Positions 8,518 through 17,746 of a DNA stretch of 46,524 nt are shown here, in pieces. The position numbers were made by a program, and so were the translations under genes. Within the stretch, counting starts at the first letter, position 1, and each line of letters starts with the position of its first letter. The stretch lies in NCBI GenBank assembly GCA_018883755.1, contig JAHLFR010000005.1, positions 1 to 46,524 of the forward strand, given 5' to 3'. The notes beneath the pieces are model-generated. The model did not search any database. It was given only the letters and a program-made list of their open reading frames with translations, and was not told the DNA's origin. Source of the stretch: Candidatus Methanocorpusculum faecipullorum. GTDB lineage: Archaea > Halobacteriota > Methanomicrobia > Methanomicrobiales > Methanocorpusculaceae.

Positions 8518-8982
8518 ATGCTTGAAACACTTTTGGATCCTGCGGTATTTCCGTGGATTCTCATCGTCGCCGGAGCTGCTTTCCTCGTCATCGAAGTAGC
8601 AACACCGGGATTTTTCATGGCTGTCCCCGGAACCGCCATGATTGTTCTCGGTCTCATGGTCCTTGCCGGCGTTGACATCTTTGCCTCTCCTGTTGGTGTT
8701 GGCATCGCTGTACTTGCCGCTGTTGCTGCGGCCGCGGTAAGTGTTCTCATTTATCGGAGAATATCTCCTGATCAGACGCCGGTTACCACCGGTCAGGATA
8801 CCATCGTTGGAAAAACCGGTGTTGTTACGGTGACGGTCGTCCCGGATACCATCTCCGGCAAGGTCGATGTTTCCGGCGTCGTCTGGAGCGCAAAAAGCAC
8901 GGGGGCAGTACTTGCGCCCGGTACAAAAATACAGGTGACCTCCGCATCCGGTGTTCACCTGATCGTTGAGGAGGTCCGCTAA
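8518..8982 (+). CDS. NfeD-like membrane protein
   Basis: A short NfeD protein: N-terminal hydrophobic helices (FPWILIVAGAAFLVIE, then a pair around 40-75) followed by an OB-fold-like C-terminal domain (GKTGVVTV...GVVWSAKS..LAPGTKIQV). ATG 8518 gives 154 residues, normal for the short form; ATG 8470 is in frame but adds a hydrophobic 16-residue leader. A TATA-like stretch near 8479-8488 would give a leaderless or nearly leaderless message. The stop TAA is followed directly by the start of the SPFH gene, the classic NfeD-stomatin pairing. NfeD proteins anchor to and regulate SPFH assemblies in membranes. Confidence 0.9.
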   Translation: MLETLLDPAVFPWILIVAGAAFLVIEVATPGFFMAVPGTAMIVLGLMVLAGVDIFASPVGVGIAVLAAVAAAAVSVLIYRRISPDQTPVTTGQDTIVGKTGVVTVTVVPDTISGKVDVSGVVWSAKSTGAVLAPGTKIQVTSASGVHLIVEEVR

Positions 8983-10041
8983 ATGGACGCATTCACGCTC
9001 ATATCCATCATACTGATAATTATTATTCTCTACATCTTTGCCAAAGGTGTGGTGATCATCCAGCCGTACCAGAAAGGTCTCGCAATTCGTCTCGGAACAT
9101 ATGTCGGTCAGATGAACCCGGGGTTCAAGTGGGTTGTACCGTTCATCACAACCGTCATCAAACTCGATCTCAGAACCCAGGTTATCGATGTTCCATCACA
9201 GGAGGTTATCACCAAAGACAACTCTCCTACCGATGTGGATGCCATTATCTACGTCCGTGTTATGGATCCCGAGCGTGCCTACTTTGAGGTATCCAACTAC
9301 CGCCAGGCAACCGTAGCCCTTGCACAGACAAGTCTCCGCGGCATCATCGGCGACATGGAGCTCGACGAAGTTCTCTATAACCGCGATATGATCAACCGTC
9401 GTCTGCGGGACATCCTCGATAAGGAAACTGATCAGTGGGGCGTCAAAATTGAACGTGTAGAGATCAAAGAGGTCAACCCGATCGGCGCTGTCAAACAGGC
9501 TATGACTGAACAGACCGCAGCAGAACGTGAAAGGCGTGCGGCGATTCTCCGTGCAGACGGAGAAAAACGTGCGGCAATTCTCAAAGCAGAAGGTCTGCGT
9601 CAAAGTATGATTCTTGAATCTGAAGGTGAACGGCAGAGTAAGATTCTCCGCGCAGAGGGTGAGCGACAGAGTAAAATCCTGCAGGCGCAGGGAGAGGCCC
9701 AGAGTCTCCGGATTGTGGCACTTGGATCCCGCCCGCTGGACAAACGTGCAATCACTGTTCTTTCCCTGAATGCTTTGGAAAAGATGGCGGACGGTCAGGC
9801 AACAAAGATCATCTTCCCGTTCGAGGTTTCCAGTCTTATCAAACAGGGTGCAAAGTTCCTTGGCGCTGAGGATCTTGTTGATAATGATGAGGCACTGCAG
9901 ATTGAACTTGATGAAAGTATTCTTGGCGATCTTCCTGATCCCGAAGAGATCGCAAAAGCTGTTGAGTCCGTCAAACCTCCGGAGAGCCCGACAGCTGATC
10001 CGGCCTCCGCGGATGATGTTCCGCTTGGCGGATCAACCTGA
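8983..10041 (+). CDS. SPFH/band 7 (stomatin-like) membrane protein
   Basis: A 352-residue protein with one N-terminal membrane helix (residues 5-25), the SPFH domain (RLGTYVGQMNPGFKWVVPF...VDVPSQEVITKDN..VDAIIYVRV) and a long charged coiled coil. The coiled coil carries tandem repeats of the form (R/K)ILRAEGERQSK (about residues 183-240), typical of QmcA/stomatin-type oligomers. The C-terminus is acidic and Pro-rich (PPESPTADPAS). Such proteins form large ring-like membrane assemblies that scaffold channels or proteases. It directly abuts nfeD. The mechanosensitive channel gene two positions downstream fits a membrane-tension or microdomain role. Confidence 0.92.
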   Translation: MDAFTLISIILIIIILYIFAKGVVIIQPYQKGLAIRLGTYVGQMNPGFKWVVPFITTVIKLDLRTQVIDVPSQEVITKDNSPTDVDAIIYVRVMDPERAYFEVSNYRQATVALAQTSLRGIIGDMELDEVLYNRDMINRRLRDILDKETDQWGVKIERVEIKEVNPIGAVKQAMTEQTAAERERRAAILRADGEKRAAILKAEGLRQSMILESEGERQSKILRAEGERQSKILQAQGEAQSLRIVALGSRPLDKRAITVLSLNALEKMADGQATKIIFPFEVSSLIKQGAKFLGAEDLVDNDEALQIELDESILGDLPDPEEIAKAVESVKPPESPTADPASADDVPLGGST

Positions 10042-10152
10042 TAATCTCTTTTTCCGCCGCATTTTACAGAGGGAGCCGCTGACCGCTCCATATCTTCGTT
10101 CAATAGAAACTACATTATACTTTTCACACCTACCTAAAATCACATCAGACAC

Positions 10153-10158
10153 GGAGGG
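10153..10158 (+). promoter_or_regulatory. Shine-Dalgarno GGAGGG that points to an AUA start
   Basis: GGAGGG sits 7 bases before ATA at 10166, the ideal spacing. A TATA-like CATTATAC lies at 10113-10120, about 50 bases upstream of that codon, allowing a leader of about 20 bases. No ATG, GTG or TTG occurs in the DUF432 frame between 10025 and about 10420. Confidence 0.6.
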
Positions 10159-10165
10159 AACGACA

Positions 10166-11008
10166 ATACCACTCAGACGAATTACTCGCAGCAGCCGCCC
10201 CAAACCGGCACCCGCAAAACTTCCGTCACCCGCTCCGCCGGCGGGCGATGAATCCTCCGAATCTATCCCTGCCTTTAACTACGGCAGATTTACATTTGAT
10301 TATGCCGTCAACTTTGCCGGACTATCCATTTCGCTTGAGCAGACTCAGGGACTCTATCATTATCGCCGTGCCATCGGCAGCTGGGTTCGTGAGGCAAATA
10401 TCTCTTCTTCGAACGGGAGAATGCTCATACATCCGGTAGAACCGCTGTACGTTCCTGATGCGGTCACGGACTTTTTGGAGATACGGTTTGAGGAGATTAT
10501 GATCGAACCGAATGGAAAGACCGTGCTTTTCCTGACATTCCCGATTGAGATCGGTGTCTTTATCGATTCAAAGGGAAAAGCGGACGTTATTGATGTGTTC
10601 ACATTCAAGCCGCCGAAGTACTCGTTGTACGGAGCATCAAACCGCGGTGTTATTACCCGCTGGCATCAGTCAAAGGTCTATTACTATCCTCCGCAGGTCA
10701 AAAACTATGAGGACGGTGTCCTTCGTCTGACCATTGAGAACTCATCCGGAGACTGGGTATATGTCTCACGCGTTATCCTCTATGAGAAAGGCATGTATGT
10801 CTATTATGATGACCAGGTTGTTTCCATGGCTGCTGAGATGACCATTGTCAACCGGGAGACTGCTGATGTGACCGGTGTTGATCGCCCGCTGCATGAGGAT
10901 ATGACCCGATCGCTGCGGATGTACCGTCCGCGGAGGACCACATCATTTGCTAATATTCCCGGTGCGGTCATTGACACCACATTTACCATGGACTCGGGGC
11001 TGATCTGA
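10166..11008 (+). CDS. DUF432 family protein, probable AUA start
   Basis: An uncharacterised archaeal family usually found beside MscS channels. The conserved part runs from YGRFTFDYAVNFAGLSI through MLIHPVEPLYVPDAV, TVLFLTFPIEIGVFID and DVFTFKPPKYSLYGAS to the C-terminal half with VSRVILYEKGMYVYYDD. No membrane segment is evident, so it is probably cytosolic or peripheral. Only starts inside the upstream gene (ATG 10013 or 10016, TTG 10025) are canonical. They have no ribosome site and would add 47-51 residues translated from sequence with rare codons and a TATA-like box. ATA 10166 with GGAGGG 7 bases upstream gives 280 residues with a basic, Pro/Ala-rich lead. The stop is 1 base before mscS. 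A base error or true AUA initiation are both possible. Confidence 0.8.
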   Translation: MPLRRITRSSRPKPAPAKLPSPAPPAGDESSESIPAFNYGRFTFDYAVNFAGLSISLEQTQGLYHYRRAIGSWVREANISSSNGRMLIHPVEPLYVPDAVTDFLEIRFEEIMIEPNGKTVLFLTFPIEIGVFIDSKGKADVIDVFTFKPPKYSLYGASNRGVITRWHQSKVYYYPPQVKNYEDGVLRLTIENSSGDWVYVSRVILYEKGMYVYYDDQVVSMAAEMTIVNRETADVTGVDRPLHEDMTRSLRMYRPRRTTSFANIPGAVIDTTFTMDSGLI

Positions 11009-11009
11009 A

Positions 11010-12023
11010 ATGGCTGACATCAATCTCAGCGGTATTGCGGATAGTCTGTTCAATGCCACAGGTTCGCCCTTTAATGAGATAGACGATCCGGGATTTCTGG
11101 GTACTCAGCCGTTCCTCAACTTCGGGATTAAGATGACGTACGGTGATCTCATTGCGGTTCTCCTCATTCTTATTGCCACATTCATCATCGCAAAAATTGT
11201 GTCCGGCCTTGTCCGAAGGATGTTTTCGGGATCCATCGAGAAGAGTAATCTCTCGTTCATGGAGAAACTGACGCGGTGGATCATCTACTTCTTTGGTTTC
11301 CTTGCGATAAGCGGTCCTCTGGGTATTGACTTCAGTGGTCTTCTGGTTGCGGGAGGTATCATCGGTGTTGCGGTAGGTTTTGCCAGTCAGAACACGTTGT
11401 CCAATGTGGTTGCTGGAATTTTGCTGATGTTTGAACGGCCGGTGAACCTTGGAGACAATATCAGCGTGAAAGATACCGAAGGGTATGTTGAGGACATCGG
11501 CCTCATGTCAACGACAATCCGTACCTACAAGGGTGTGTACGTTCGTGTCCCAAATGAGGCAATGTTCACCTCTGACATTACAAATTACGTTGCCCATGTT
11601 GCCCGCAGGTTTGATTACAGAATTACCATCCGGTACAAAGATGATGCAGACAAAGCGGTGAAGATCATCAAGGAAACCATCGAGAAGCATCCTTATGCTC
11701 TGAAAAATCCGGCTCCGTCCGTGTTCGTGGACGATGTGGGACCGAACGGTTCGAATCTTGATATCCGTATCTGGTCGCCATCGGGGTACTGGTGGGATGC
11801 AAAGACCGAACTTTTGTGGAAAATTGTCCGGGAGCTTCGCTCTGCGGGGATTGTTATCCCGTTCGATCAGAATGTTGTCTGGTTTGGACACGATCAGACG
11901 AAGTCAACTGACAGGGCAATGTACGGTCGTTCCGCCTCTTCGAATGATCCCGGTGAATATCTCCAGTCCGCAGCTCCGGGGAGGGATCAGCAGTCTCCGG
12001 AAAATGTTCCTCAGGTGAAGTAA
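11010..12023 (+). CDS. mscS: MscS-family small-conductance mechanosensitive channel
   Basis: A 337-residue membrane channel that releases solutes on hypo-osmotic shock. Membrane segments lie at about 45-68 and 88-112. The pore helix TM3 follows (GIIGVAVGFASQNTLSNVV, then AGILLMFERP). The beta domain (VNLGDNISVKDTEGYVEDIGLMSTTIRT) and the alpha/beta C-terminal domain (FDYRITIRYKDD..) complete the fold. A 35-residue polar N-terminus precedes TM1. The last 45 residues are polar and low in complexity. The start ATG is 1 base after the DUF432 stop, and its own stop overlaps the next start (TAATG), so the genes are translationally linked. Confidence 0.93.
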   Translation: MADINLSGIADSLFNATGSPFNEIDDPGFLGTQPFLNFGIKMTYGDLIAVLLILIATFIIAKIVSGLVRRMFSGSIEKSNLSFMEKLTRWIIYFFGFLAISGPLGIDFSGLLVAGGIIGVAVGFASQNTLSNVVAGILLMFERPVNLGDNISVKDTEGYVEDIGLMSTTIRTYKGVYVRVPNEAMFTSDITNYVAHVARRFDYRITIRYKDDADKAVKIIKETIEKHPYALKNPAPSVFVDDVGPNGSNLDIRIWSPSGYWWDAKTELLWKIVRELRSAGIVIPFDQNVVWFGHDQTKSTDRAMYGRSASSNDPGEYLQSAAPGRDQQSPENVPQVK

Positions 12024-12505
12024 TGACAGATCTTAATGTGTATTTCAGTTCTCTTAGTGATGCGTCTCTTGACGTCCGTCATGCCGCAGTTGAAAAGATT
12101 GCCGCAGCAGGCCGTGCCGATCCCGGGACGGTTGTCCCGGCTGTAGTATCCGAGCTCCGGTCCGGTACGCTTGATACCCGCTGGTATCTCGGTCGCTCTC
12201 TGGTGAAGATGGGACCGGACATTATTCCTCTCATTCTTGAGTACGCCGAAGTGGAGAAGGATATGGATATTCAGAAGTACTTTGGGGCAGTTCTTGCTTC
12301 ATTTGGTGAGATTGCAGTTTCGCCGCTTGTGTCATTATTCTCCTCCTCCAATCCGATGGCCCGAGGTATGGCATCCGCTGCCCTCGAACGGCTTGAGGAA
12401 AAGGCGGTTCCGGCACTGATCGAAGCAGCTCTGGGTGATGATCCGCAGGTGAAACTCTGCGCTGAACTGACACTGACGAAGCTCAACATCTTTGACTACA
12501 AATAA
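12023..12505 (+). CDS. HEAT-repeat protein
   Basis: A 160-residue all-helical repeat protein, about four HEAT-type repeats, for example [57 protein letters not shown] and [13 protein letters not shown]. Such proteins are protein-binding scaffolds; no catalytic motif is present. Its ATG overlaps the mscS stop and its TAA overlaps the polC start (TAATG at both ends), so it is translated together with both. It may help either the channel or the polymerase; the sequence does not say which. Confidence 0.85.
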   Translation: MTDLNVYFSSLSDASLDVRHAAVEKIAAAGRADPGTVVPAVVSELRSGTLDTRWYLGRSLVKMGPDIIPLILEYAEVEKDMDIQKYFGAVLASFGEIAVSPLVSLFSSSNPMARGMASAALERLEEKAVPALIEAALGDDPQVKLCAELTLTKLNIFDYK

Positions 12506-15500
12506 TGGCAGAGCTTGCAACATCTCCCCGGTACCGTGCGTATCTGGATCATCTGATCAGTGAACTCGATCGGGCAATGGCGATTGCGCAGGCTGCAAAG
12601 GCGAAGGGTTTTGATCCGCGTGCAGAGGTGGAGATCCCGATCGCAAGTGATCTTGCAGGCCGTGTCGAGGCACTGCTGAGTTACAAGGGTGTTGCCGCCC
12701 GTATCCGCGAGCTTGAGGAGCGGATGAGCCGTGAGGAGGCGTCTCTGAAGATCGGCGATGCGTTTGTGTCCCGCGAGTTCGGGGAGACTACCCGCGAAGA
12801 GATTCTGGATCACGCGATTCGTGCGTCGATGGCACTCCTGACCGAAGGTGTTGTTGCCGCCCCGACGGAAGGCATCGGAAAGGTTGGTATCAAAAAGAAT
12901 GATGACGGTACCGAGTATCTTGTTATCTACTATGCAGGGCCAATCCGATCCGCGGGTGGTACTGCTCAGGCATTGTCGGTACTGGTCGGGGATTATGTTC
13001 GGCGTCTCCTCAATCTCGATCGTTATAAGCCTCGGGAGGAGGAGATTGAGCGGTATGTGGAGGAGCTAAAGCAGTACAACAGTATTCAGAGTATGCAGTA
13101 TCTTCCCAAGGATGATGATATCCGGCTCATTATCCGTAACTGTCCGGTCTGTATTGACGGTGAACCGACGGAAAAAGAGGAGATATCCGGGTACCGGAAT
13201 CTTGAGAGGGTGGAGACGAACGTTGTCCGGGGCGGTATGTGTCTTGTGATTGCGGAAGGTATCGGTCTCAAAGCTCCGAAGATCCAGAAGAATGTAGCGA
13301 AGATGCACCTTGACGGGTGGGAATGGCTGGAAACGCTGATCTCGGGAGCGGCATCGACATCCTCTGAGGAGGAAGAGCCGGGTATTCATCCAAAGGATAA
13401 GTACATGCGGGATATGCTTGCAGGCCGTCCTCCGTTTTCGTATCCGATGCGCAAAGGGGGTTTCCGCCTGCGTCTTGGCCGCGGAAGAAACACCGGCCTT
13501 GCAACCTGCGGGTTCAATCCGGCAACACTCCATGTTCTGGGTGATTACCTTGCGGTTGGTACACAGATGAAGGTGGAACGGCCGGGAAAGGCGTGCGGTG
13601 TTGTTCCCTGTGATACGATCGAAGGACCGACGGTCCGTCTCAGATCGGGAGAGGTTCGGCGCATCGACACACTCGCGGAGGCGAACAAGTATGTTGACGC
13701 AGAGGAGATTGAGTACATCCTTGATGTCGGCGAAATTCTGATCTCATACGGCGAGTTTCTTGAGAACAATCATGTACTTGCCCCGCCGAGTTACTGTGAG
13801 GAGTGGTGGATTCAGGAGGGCGGGCCCCGCCATCCGAAGAGCGAGGCCGAGGCGATCTCTTTTGTTGCAGATGGTGCATATCTGCATCCCGATTATACTT
13901 GGTTCTGGGATGACTGTACCGAGGATCAGATCCGGTTCCTCTCCGACAAAGTTTCCGAGACCGGTTCGGTACGGGATGGTGTTCTGTATATTCCTGTGGA
14001 TCCCCAGGTTAAGGCTGTTCTTGAAGAACTGCTTGTTCCGCACACGGTTGAGGAAGGGAACTATGTCATCCGGACACCGCTTGTACTGATTGCCGGACTT
14101 GGTCTTTCCTATGATTTGCGGAAAAATGCAACCTGGAATGCTCTCCCTCCGTTTACGAATGGCCTGGTGATGGCCGAGCATCTTTCCGGCATCAAAATGC
14201 GCTCAAAGGCGGGGACCCGCATTGGCGGACGGATGGGCCGTCCTGGAAAGTCAGCTCCCCGCAAAATGAAACCTCCGGTACATGTACTGTTTCCGATTGG
14301 GGAGTCCGGAGGAATGAAACGGTCCATTGACAACGCTGCCAAGGTCTGCAATGCAAACCTTTCGGGCGGCGTGTTTTCGGGAACTTCGGTTACCACCGGT
14401 CAGGTGGAGGGCATGATTCATGTGGAGACCGGTGAGCGGAAATGTCCGTCATGCGGTACGGTGACCTACAAAAGCCGATGTCCCGAGTGCGGCACACATA
14501 CCGATGCGGTCTACCGCTGCCCGCGGTGCAACACGATATCTCTTCCAAACGAAGAGTTGTGTCCGCGATGTGGTGCTCCGGTGGTCTGCCAGAGGGACAG
14601 TGTCTTAAGCCTCCGGCAGGAGTATGACGCTGCGCTTGCAGTAACTGGTCTTTCTGCAAGTGATATCCCTGAGCTGAAAGGTGTCCGCGGTCTCATCTCG
14701 AAAGAGCGTGTCGTTGAACCGCTGGAAAAAGGAATTCTTCGTGCAGCAAATGATGTGTATGTGTTTCGGGACGGGACTGTGCGCTATGACATGATTGATC
14801 TGCCCCTGACGCATTTCCGGCCTGCGGAGATTGCAGTTTCGGTTGCAAAACTTCGCGAGATTGGCTACACGAAGGACATGCATGGGGAGGAACTTGTCTC
14901 ACCTGACCAGGTGGTGGAACTAAATCCGCAGGATATTCTCGTATCAGAGGACTGTGGGGAGTATCTGGTACGGGTGGCAAAGTATATGGACCAGCTTCTG
15001 GAAAAGCTGTATGGTCTCCCGGCATTTTATCATGCGGAAGTACCCGAGGATCTGGTAGGTCAGCTTATTCTTGGTCTTGCTCCGCATACCAGTGCTGGAG
15101 TTCTTGCACGGCTGATCGGTTTCACCAAAGCGAAGGCGGGGTATGCTCATCCGTTCTACCATGCGGCAAAACGGCGGAACTGTGACGGTGATGAGGACTG
15201 TGTGATGCTGCTGATGGACGGTCTCGTAAACTTCTCGCGTTCCTTCCTTCCGAGCACCCGCGGCGGTACGATGGATGCCCCTCTTGTTCTGACAACGACG
15301 CTCAACCCAAAGGAGGTGGATAAGGAGACGCTGAACGTGGATGTGATGGATCATTATCCGCTTGAGGTGTATGAGGCGTGTCTTACCTACACCCCGCCAA
15401 AGAATCTGGAAAAAATCGTGGATCATGTGGAGAGCAGGGTCGGGACGCCGGGACAGTTTGAAGGATTTTCCTTTACACACGATACCCGTGACATCTCGGA

Positions 15501-15939
15501 AGGCCCGCTGGACACCATGTACACGAATCCTATTCTGAAAGGAACCACGGACAAGATCAAAGCGGAACTGGAACTTGCGGATCGAATTCGTGCGGTGGAG
15601 ACGGATGATCTTGCGGAACGGATCATCAACAGCCATCTGATGCCGGACATGATAGGAAACCTTCGTTCGTTTTCCAAGCAGTCATTCCGCTGTCCGCGGT
15701 GTAAGACGAGTTTCCGCAGAATTCCAATCTCGGGAAAGTGTACGAAGTGCGGTGCGGTTCTCAAGGCAACAATGCACAAAGGCAACGTCACGAAGTATCT
15801 GGAGATTGCAAAGTACATGGCCGAACACTATCAGTTATCGGAGTACACAAACCAGCGTATTGCGGTGACGGAGATGAACATCTGGTCAACATTCGGGCAG
15901 GAAGAAAAGCAGCAGATGGATCTGTCGGACTTCTTCTAA
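12505..15939 (+). CDS. polC: DNA polymerase II (PolD) large subunit DP2
   Basis: Catalytic subunit of the archaeal replicative polymerase PolD, 1144 residues, intein-free. The N-terminal domain begins [18 protein letters not shown] zinc module around 645-690 has repeated CPxC pairs (CPSCG, CPECG, CPRCN, CPRCG). The double-psi beta-barrel active site shows the diagnostic NCDGDED at about 892-898, whose aspartates bind Mg2+. A further zinc finger is at about 1062 (CPRCKTSF, then CTKCG). The C-terminus QMDLSDFF fits the PIP box Qxx-L-xx-FF, which docks the polymerase on PCNA. The DP1 exonuclease subunit is not in this window. It is the last gene of the nfeD-to-polC run and is followed by a strong T-run. 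Confidence 0.97.
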   Translation: MAELATSPRYRAYLDHLISELDRAMAIAQAAKAKGFDPRAEVEIPIASDLAGRVEALLSYKGVAARIRELEERMSREEASLKIGDAFVSREFGETTREEILDHAIRASMALLTEGVVAAPTEGIGKVGIKKNDDGTEYLVIYYAGPIRSAGGTAQALSVLVGDYVRRLLNLDRYKPREEEIERYVEELKQYNSIQSMQYLPKDDDIRLIIRNCPVCIDGEPTEKEEISGYRNLERVETNVVRGGMCLVIAEGIGLKAPKIQKNVAKMHLDGWEWLETLISGAASTSSEEEEPGIHPKDKYMRDMLAGRPPFSYPMRKGGFRLRLGRGRNTGLATCGFNPATLHVLGDYLAVGTQMKVERPGKACGVVPCDTIEGPTVRLRSGEVRRIDTLAEANKYVDAEEIEYILDVGEILISYGEFLENNHVLAPPSYCEEWWIQEGGPRHPKSEAEAISFVADGAYLHPDYTWFWDDCTEDQIRFLSDKVSETGSVRDGVLYIPVDPQVKAVLEELLVPHTVEEGNYVIRTPLVLIAGLGLSYDLRKNATWNALPPFTNGLVMAEHLSGIKMRSKAGTRIGGRMGRPGKSAPRKMKPPVHVLFPIGESGGMKRSIDNAAKVCNANLSGGVFSGTSVTTGQVEGMIHVETGERKCPSCGTVTYKSRCPECGTHTDAVYRCPRCNTISLPNEELCPRCGAPVVCQRDSVLSLRQEYDAALAVTGLSASDIPELKGVRGLISKERVVEPLEKGILRAANDVYVFRDGTVRYDMIDLPLTHFRPAEIAVSVAKLREIGYTKDMHGEELVSPDQVVELNPQDILVSEDCGEYLVRVAKYMDQLLEKLYGLPAFYHAEVPEDLVGQLILGLAPHTSAGVLARLIGFTKAKAGYAHPFYHAAKRRNCDGDEDCVMLLMDGLVNFSRSFLPSTRGGTMDAPLVLTTTLNPKEVDKETLNVDVMDHYPLEVYEACLTYTPPKNLEKIVDHVESRVGTPGQFEGFSFTHDTRDISEGPLDTMYTNPILKGTTDKIKAELELADRIRAVETDDLAERIINSHLMPDMIGNLRSFSKQSFRCPRCKTSFRRIPISGKCTKCGAVLKATMHKGNVTKYLEIAKYMAEHYQLSEYTNQRIAVTEMNIWSTFGQEEKQQMDLSDFF

Positions 15940-15991
15940 TCAGAGTTTCTCGGTACGGAATGTTGTGTGATCGGACTGTCTATTTTTAGAA

Positions 15992-16001
15992 TTTTTTTTT
16001 T
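15992..16001 (+). terminator. T10 terminator after polC
   Basis: Ten consecutive T follow the polC stop by 52 bases, preceded by another TTTTT (15983-15987). This fits archaeal U-run termination for the plus-strand operon. Confidence 0.6.
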
Positions 16002-16040
16002 GAAAATGTGTTGAGAAAAATGTAGGGGATTTTATTCCGG

Positions 16041-17330
16041 TTACGGGCTGACTCTGTGCCGGTCGCGGGGGAAGAGTACTCCCTCACGGATGTTGGGGAG
16101 ATCGAGCATCGTCATGATAAGTCTCTCAGCACCCAGTCCCCATCCTGCGTGCGGCGGCATTCCGTAGCGGAACGGGTTAAGATAGAACTCGAATGCATCT
16201 GGGTTGAGGCCCTTTGCTTTGATCTGGCTTACCAGCAGATCATAGATGTGGCACCGCTGAGCACCGGAGGAAAGCTCCATTCTCGGGTGCATCATATCAA
16301 ATGCTCTGCAGACCTCAGGTCTGTCCTCAAACGGCATGGTGTAGAACGGTCTGGTTGAGGACGGCCACTCGGTGATGAAGTACATCGTGCCCATCTCGTC
16401 ACCGACGATCTTCTCTGCGGCGGTGGTGAGATCATCACCGAAGACAAGGGCTTCACCTTTTGCTGTTGCAATGTCGATTGCTTCCTGATAGGTGATCTTG
16501 GGGAAGGGAGTTGCTGGAACCTCAAAATCGTTGAGACCAAGGACGGCAAGTTCGTTGCTGCACGTATCGGCAACCTTCCGGTATGCGTACGAGACGGTCT
16601 CTTCGAGTACTTTCATGGCGTCCTGTTCGTCGGCAAAGGACATCTCAATATCAATCGAGGTTGCTTCGTTTAAGTGACGGACGGTGTTGTGCTCTTCTGC
16701 GCGGAAGATTGGACCAATCTCGAAGACACGGTCGAACCCTGCGCTCATGAGCATCTGCTTGTAGAGCTGCGGGCTCTGGTTGAGGAATGCTTCCTTGTCG
16801 AAGTATGCAAGGGGGAAGAGTTCTGTTCCGCCTTCGGTTGCGGCTGCAACGATCTTTGGTGTCTGTACCTGGGTGAAGTGGTGGTCCCAGAGGAACTCAC
16901 TGATCGCACGCAGGGCTGCGTTTCGGATCAGAAAGATTGCGTTGACGCGGGGCTTGCGCAGGTCAAGATAACGGTTGTCGAGGCGGGTGTCAAGATCTGC
17001 CGGAACTTTTTCGGAGACATCCAGCGGCAGCGGGGTGTCTGCGCGGGAGATAACCTTGAGGGTATCGGGGACAAGTTCCCGTCCTCCGGGTGCTTTTTCG
17101 GTTGCCTTGACAACTCCTTCGCAGGAGATAACAGACTCTCTGCTTACTTCTTTGACTGCGGCGAGTACTTCGGGGCTGACTTTTTTCTTGGGGATGGTTA
17201 CCTGTAAAATTCCTGTTCTGTCGCGGACCAGGAGGAAGGTGAGACCGCCGAGATCACGCTCTTCGTGAACCCATCCGGCGATCTCTGCCCGCTCACAGTC
17301 GGGGGTGACGTCTTTTATTGGGATGCGCAT
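16041..17330 (-). CDS. aspS: Aspartyl-tRNA synthetase, archaeal type, probably non-discriminating
   Basis: A 429-residue class IIb synthetase without the bacterial insertion domain. An N-terminal OB fold binds the anticodon (IAGWVHEERDLGGLTFLLVRDRTG), and the catalytic core follows with class II motif 2 (FRAEEHNTVRHLNEATSIDIE) and motif 3 (GAERLIMTMLDLPNIRE). In archaeal AspRS a Trp after GWV and a Lys in the loop near residue 85 mark the enzymes specific for tRNA-Asp. Here they are His (GWVHE) and Pro (EKAPGG), as in the non-discriminating Methanothermobacter enzyme. It therefore probably also makes Asp-tRNA-Asn, to be amidated by GatCAB. It is separated from the por operon by 164 bases. Confidence 0.95.
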   Translation of the reverse strand: MRIPIKDVTPDCERAEIAGWVHEERDLGGLTFLLVRDRTGILQVTIPKKKVSPEVLAAVKEVSRESVISCEGVVKATEKAPGGRELVPDTLKVISRADTPLPLDVSEKVPADLDTRLDNRYLDLRKPRVNAIFLIRNAALRAISEFLWDHHFTQVQTPKIVAAATEGGTELFPLAYFDKEAFLNQSPQLYKQMLMSAGFDRVFEIGPIFRAEEHNTVRHLNEATSIDIEMSFADEQDAMKVLEETVSYAYRKVADTCSNELAVLGLNDFEVPATPFPKITYQEAIDIATAKGEALVFGDDLTTAAEKIVGDEMGTMYFITEWPSSTRPFYTMPFEDRPEVCRAFDMMHPRMELSSGAQRCHIYDLLVSQIKAKGLNPDAFEFYLNPFRYGMPPHAGWGLGAERLIMTMLDLPNIREGVLFPRDRHRVSP

Positions 17331-17470
17331 AAAATCTCTATGTTATTTGCGGTCTGGATAGATTAGTGTTTGTTCTGCCTCATGCTGTTGCAAAGTCACC
17401 CGTCTTTCTGTGATAATGGCATCAGGGGAGAACTCTTTTCCCTTGATACATTTTCAGAACACAACTGAGA

Positions 17471-17482
17471 AAAAAAGAAAAT
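17471..17482 (-). terminator. T-run terminator after the por operon
   Basis: On the minus strand TTTTCTTTTTTT begins 12 bases after the porD stop, suiting U-run termination of the four-gene por message before aspS. Confidence 0.5.
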
Positions 17483-17494
17483 CAGAAAGAAGCC

Positions 17495-17746
17495 TTAGTG
17501 CTCCTCTCGTATCATCTCAATACACTTCTTCGGGCACTCGTTTGCGCAGATACCGCAGCCTTTGCAGTACACCAGATCGATCTCCTCGTTGTCCGGATCA
17601 ATCACCGCATCAGGACAGTACATCGCACAGATACCGCAGTGATTACAGATCTCGCGGTTTACCACTGGGCGGAATGTTCTCCAGGAACCGGTCTGTCCCA
17701 TTGCCCCTTCCTTTGGAGTACTGATTGTCATCTTCGGCATTGTCAT
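17495..17746 (-). CDS. porD: Pyruvate:ferredoxin oxidoreductase, delta subunit (2[4Fe-4S] ferredoxin)
   Basis: An 83-residue ferredoxin subunit. An N-terminal arm (GSWRTFRPVVN) contacts the other subunits. Two CxxCxxCxxxCP clusters follow: CNHCGICAMYCP and CKGCGICANECP. They pass electrons from the TPP and cluster site of PorB to ferredoxin. The start directly follows the porC stop (TAAATG). Length and arm match PorD rather than a free ferredoxin. Confidence 0.93.
   Translation of the reverse strand: MTMPKMTISTPKEGAMGQTGSWRTFRPVVNREICNHCGICAMYCPDAVIDPDNEEIDLVYCKGCGICANECPKKCIEMIREEH

Noticed and set aside
9500-9720. DNA repeat in the SPFH gene
   Set aside because: The repetition encodes the (R/K)ILRAEGERQ coiled-coil repeats typical of the family.
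12505-15939. Intein in polC
   Set aside because: DP2 inteins are common in other archaea, but the catalytic region NCDGDED is uninterrupted and the length is normal.
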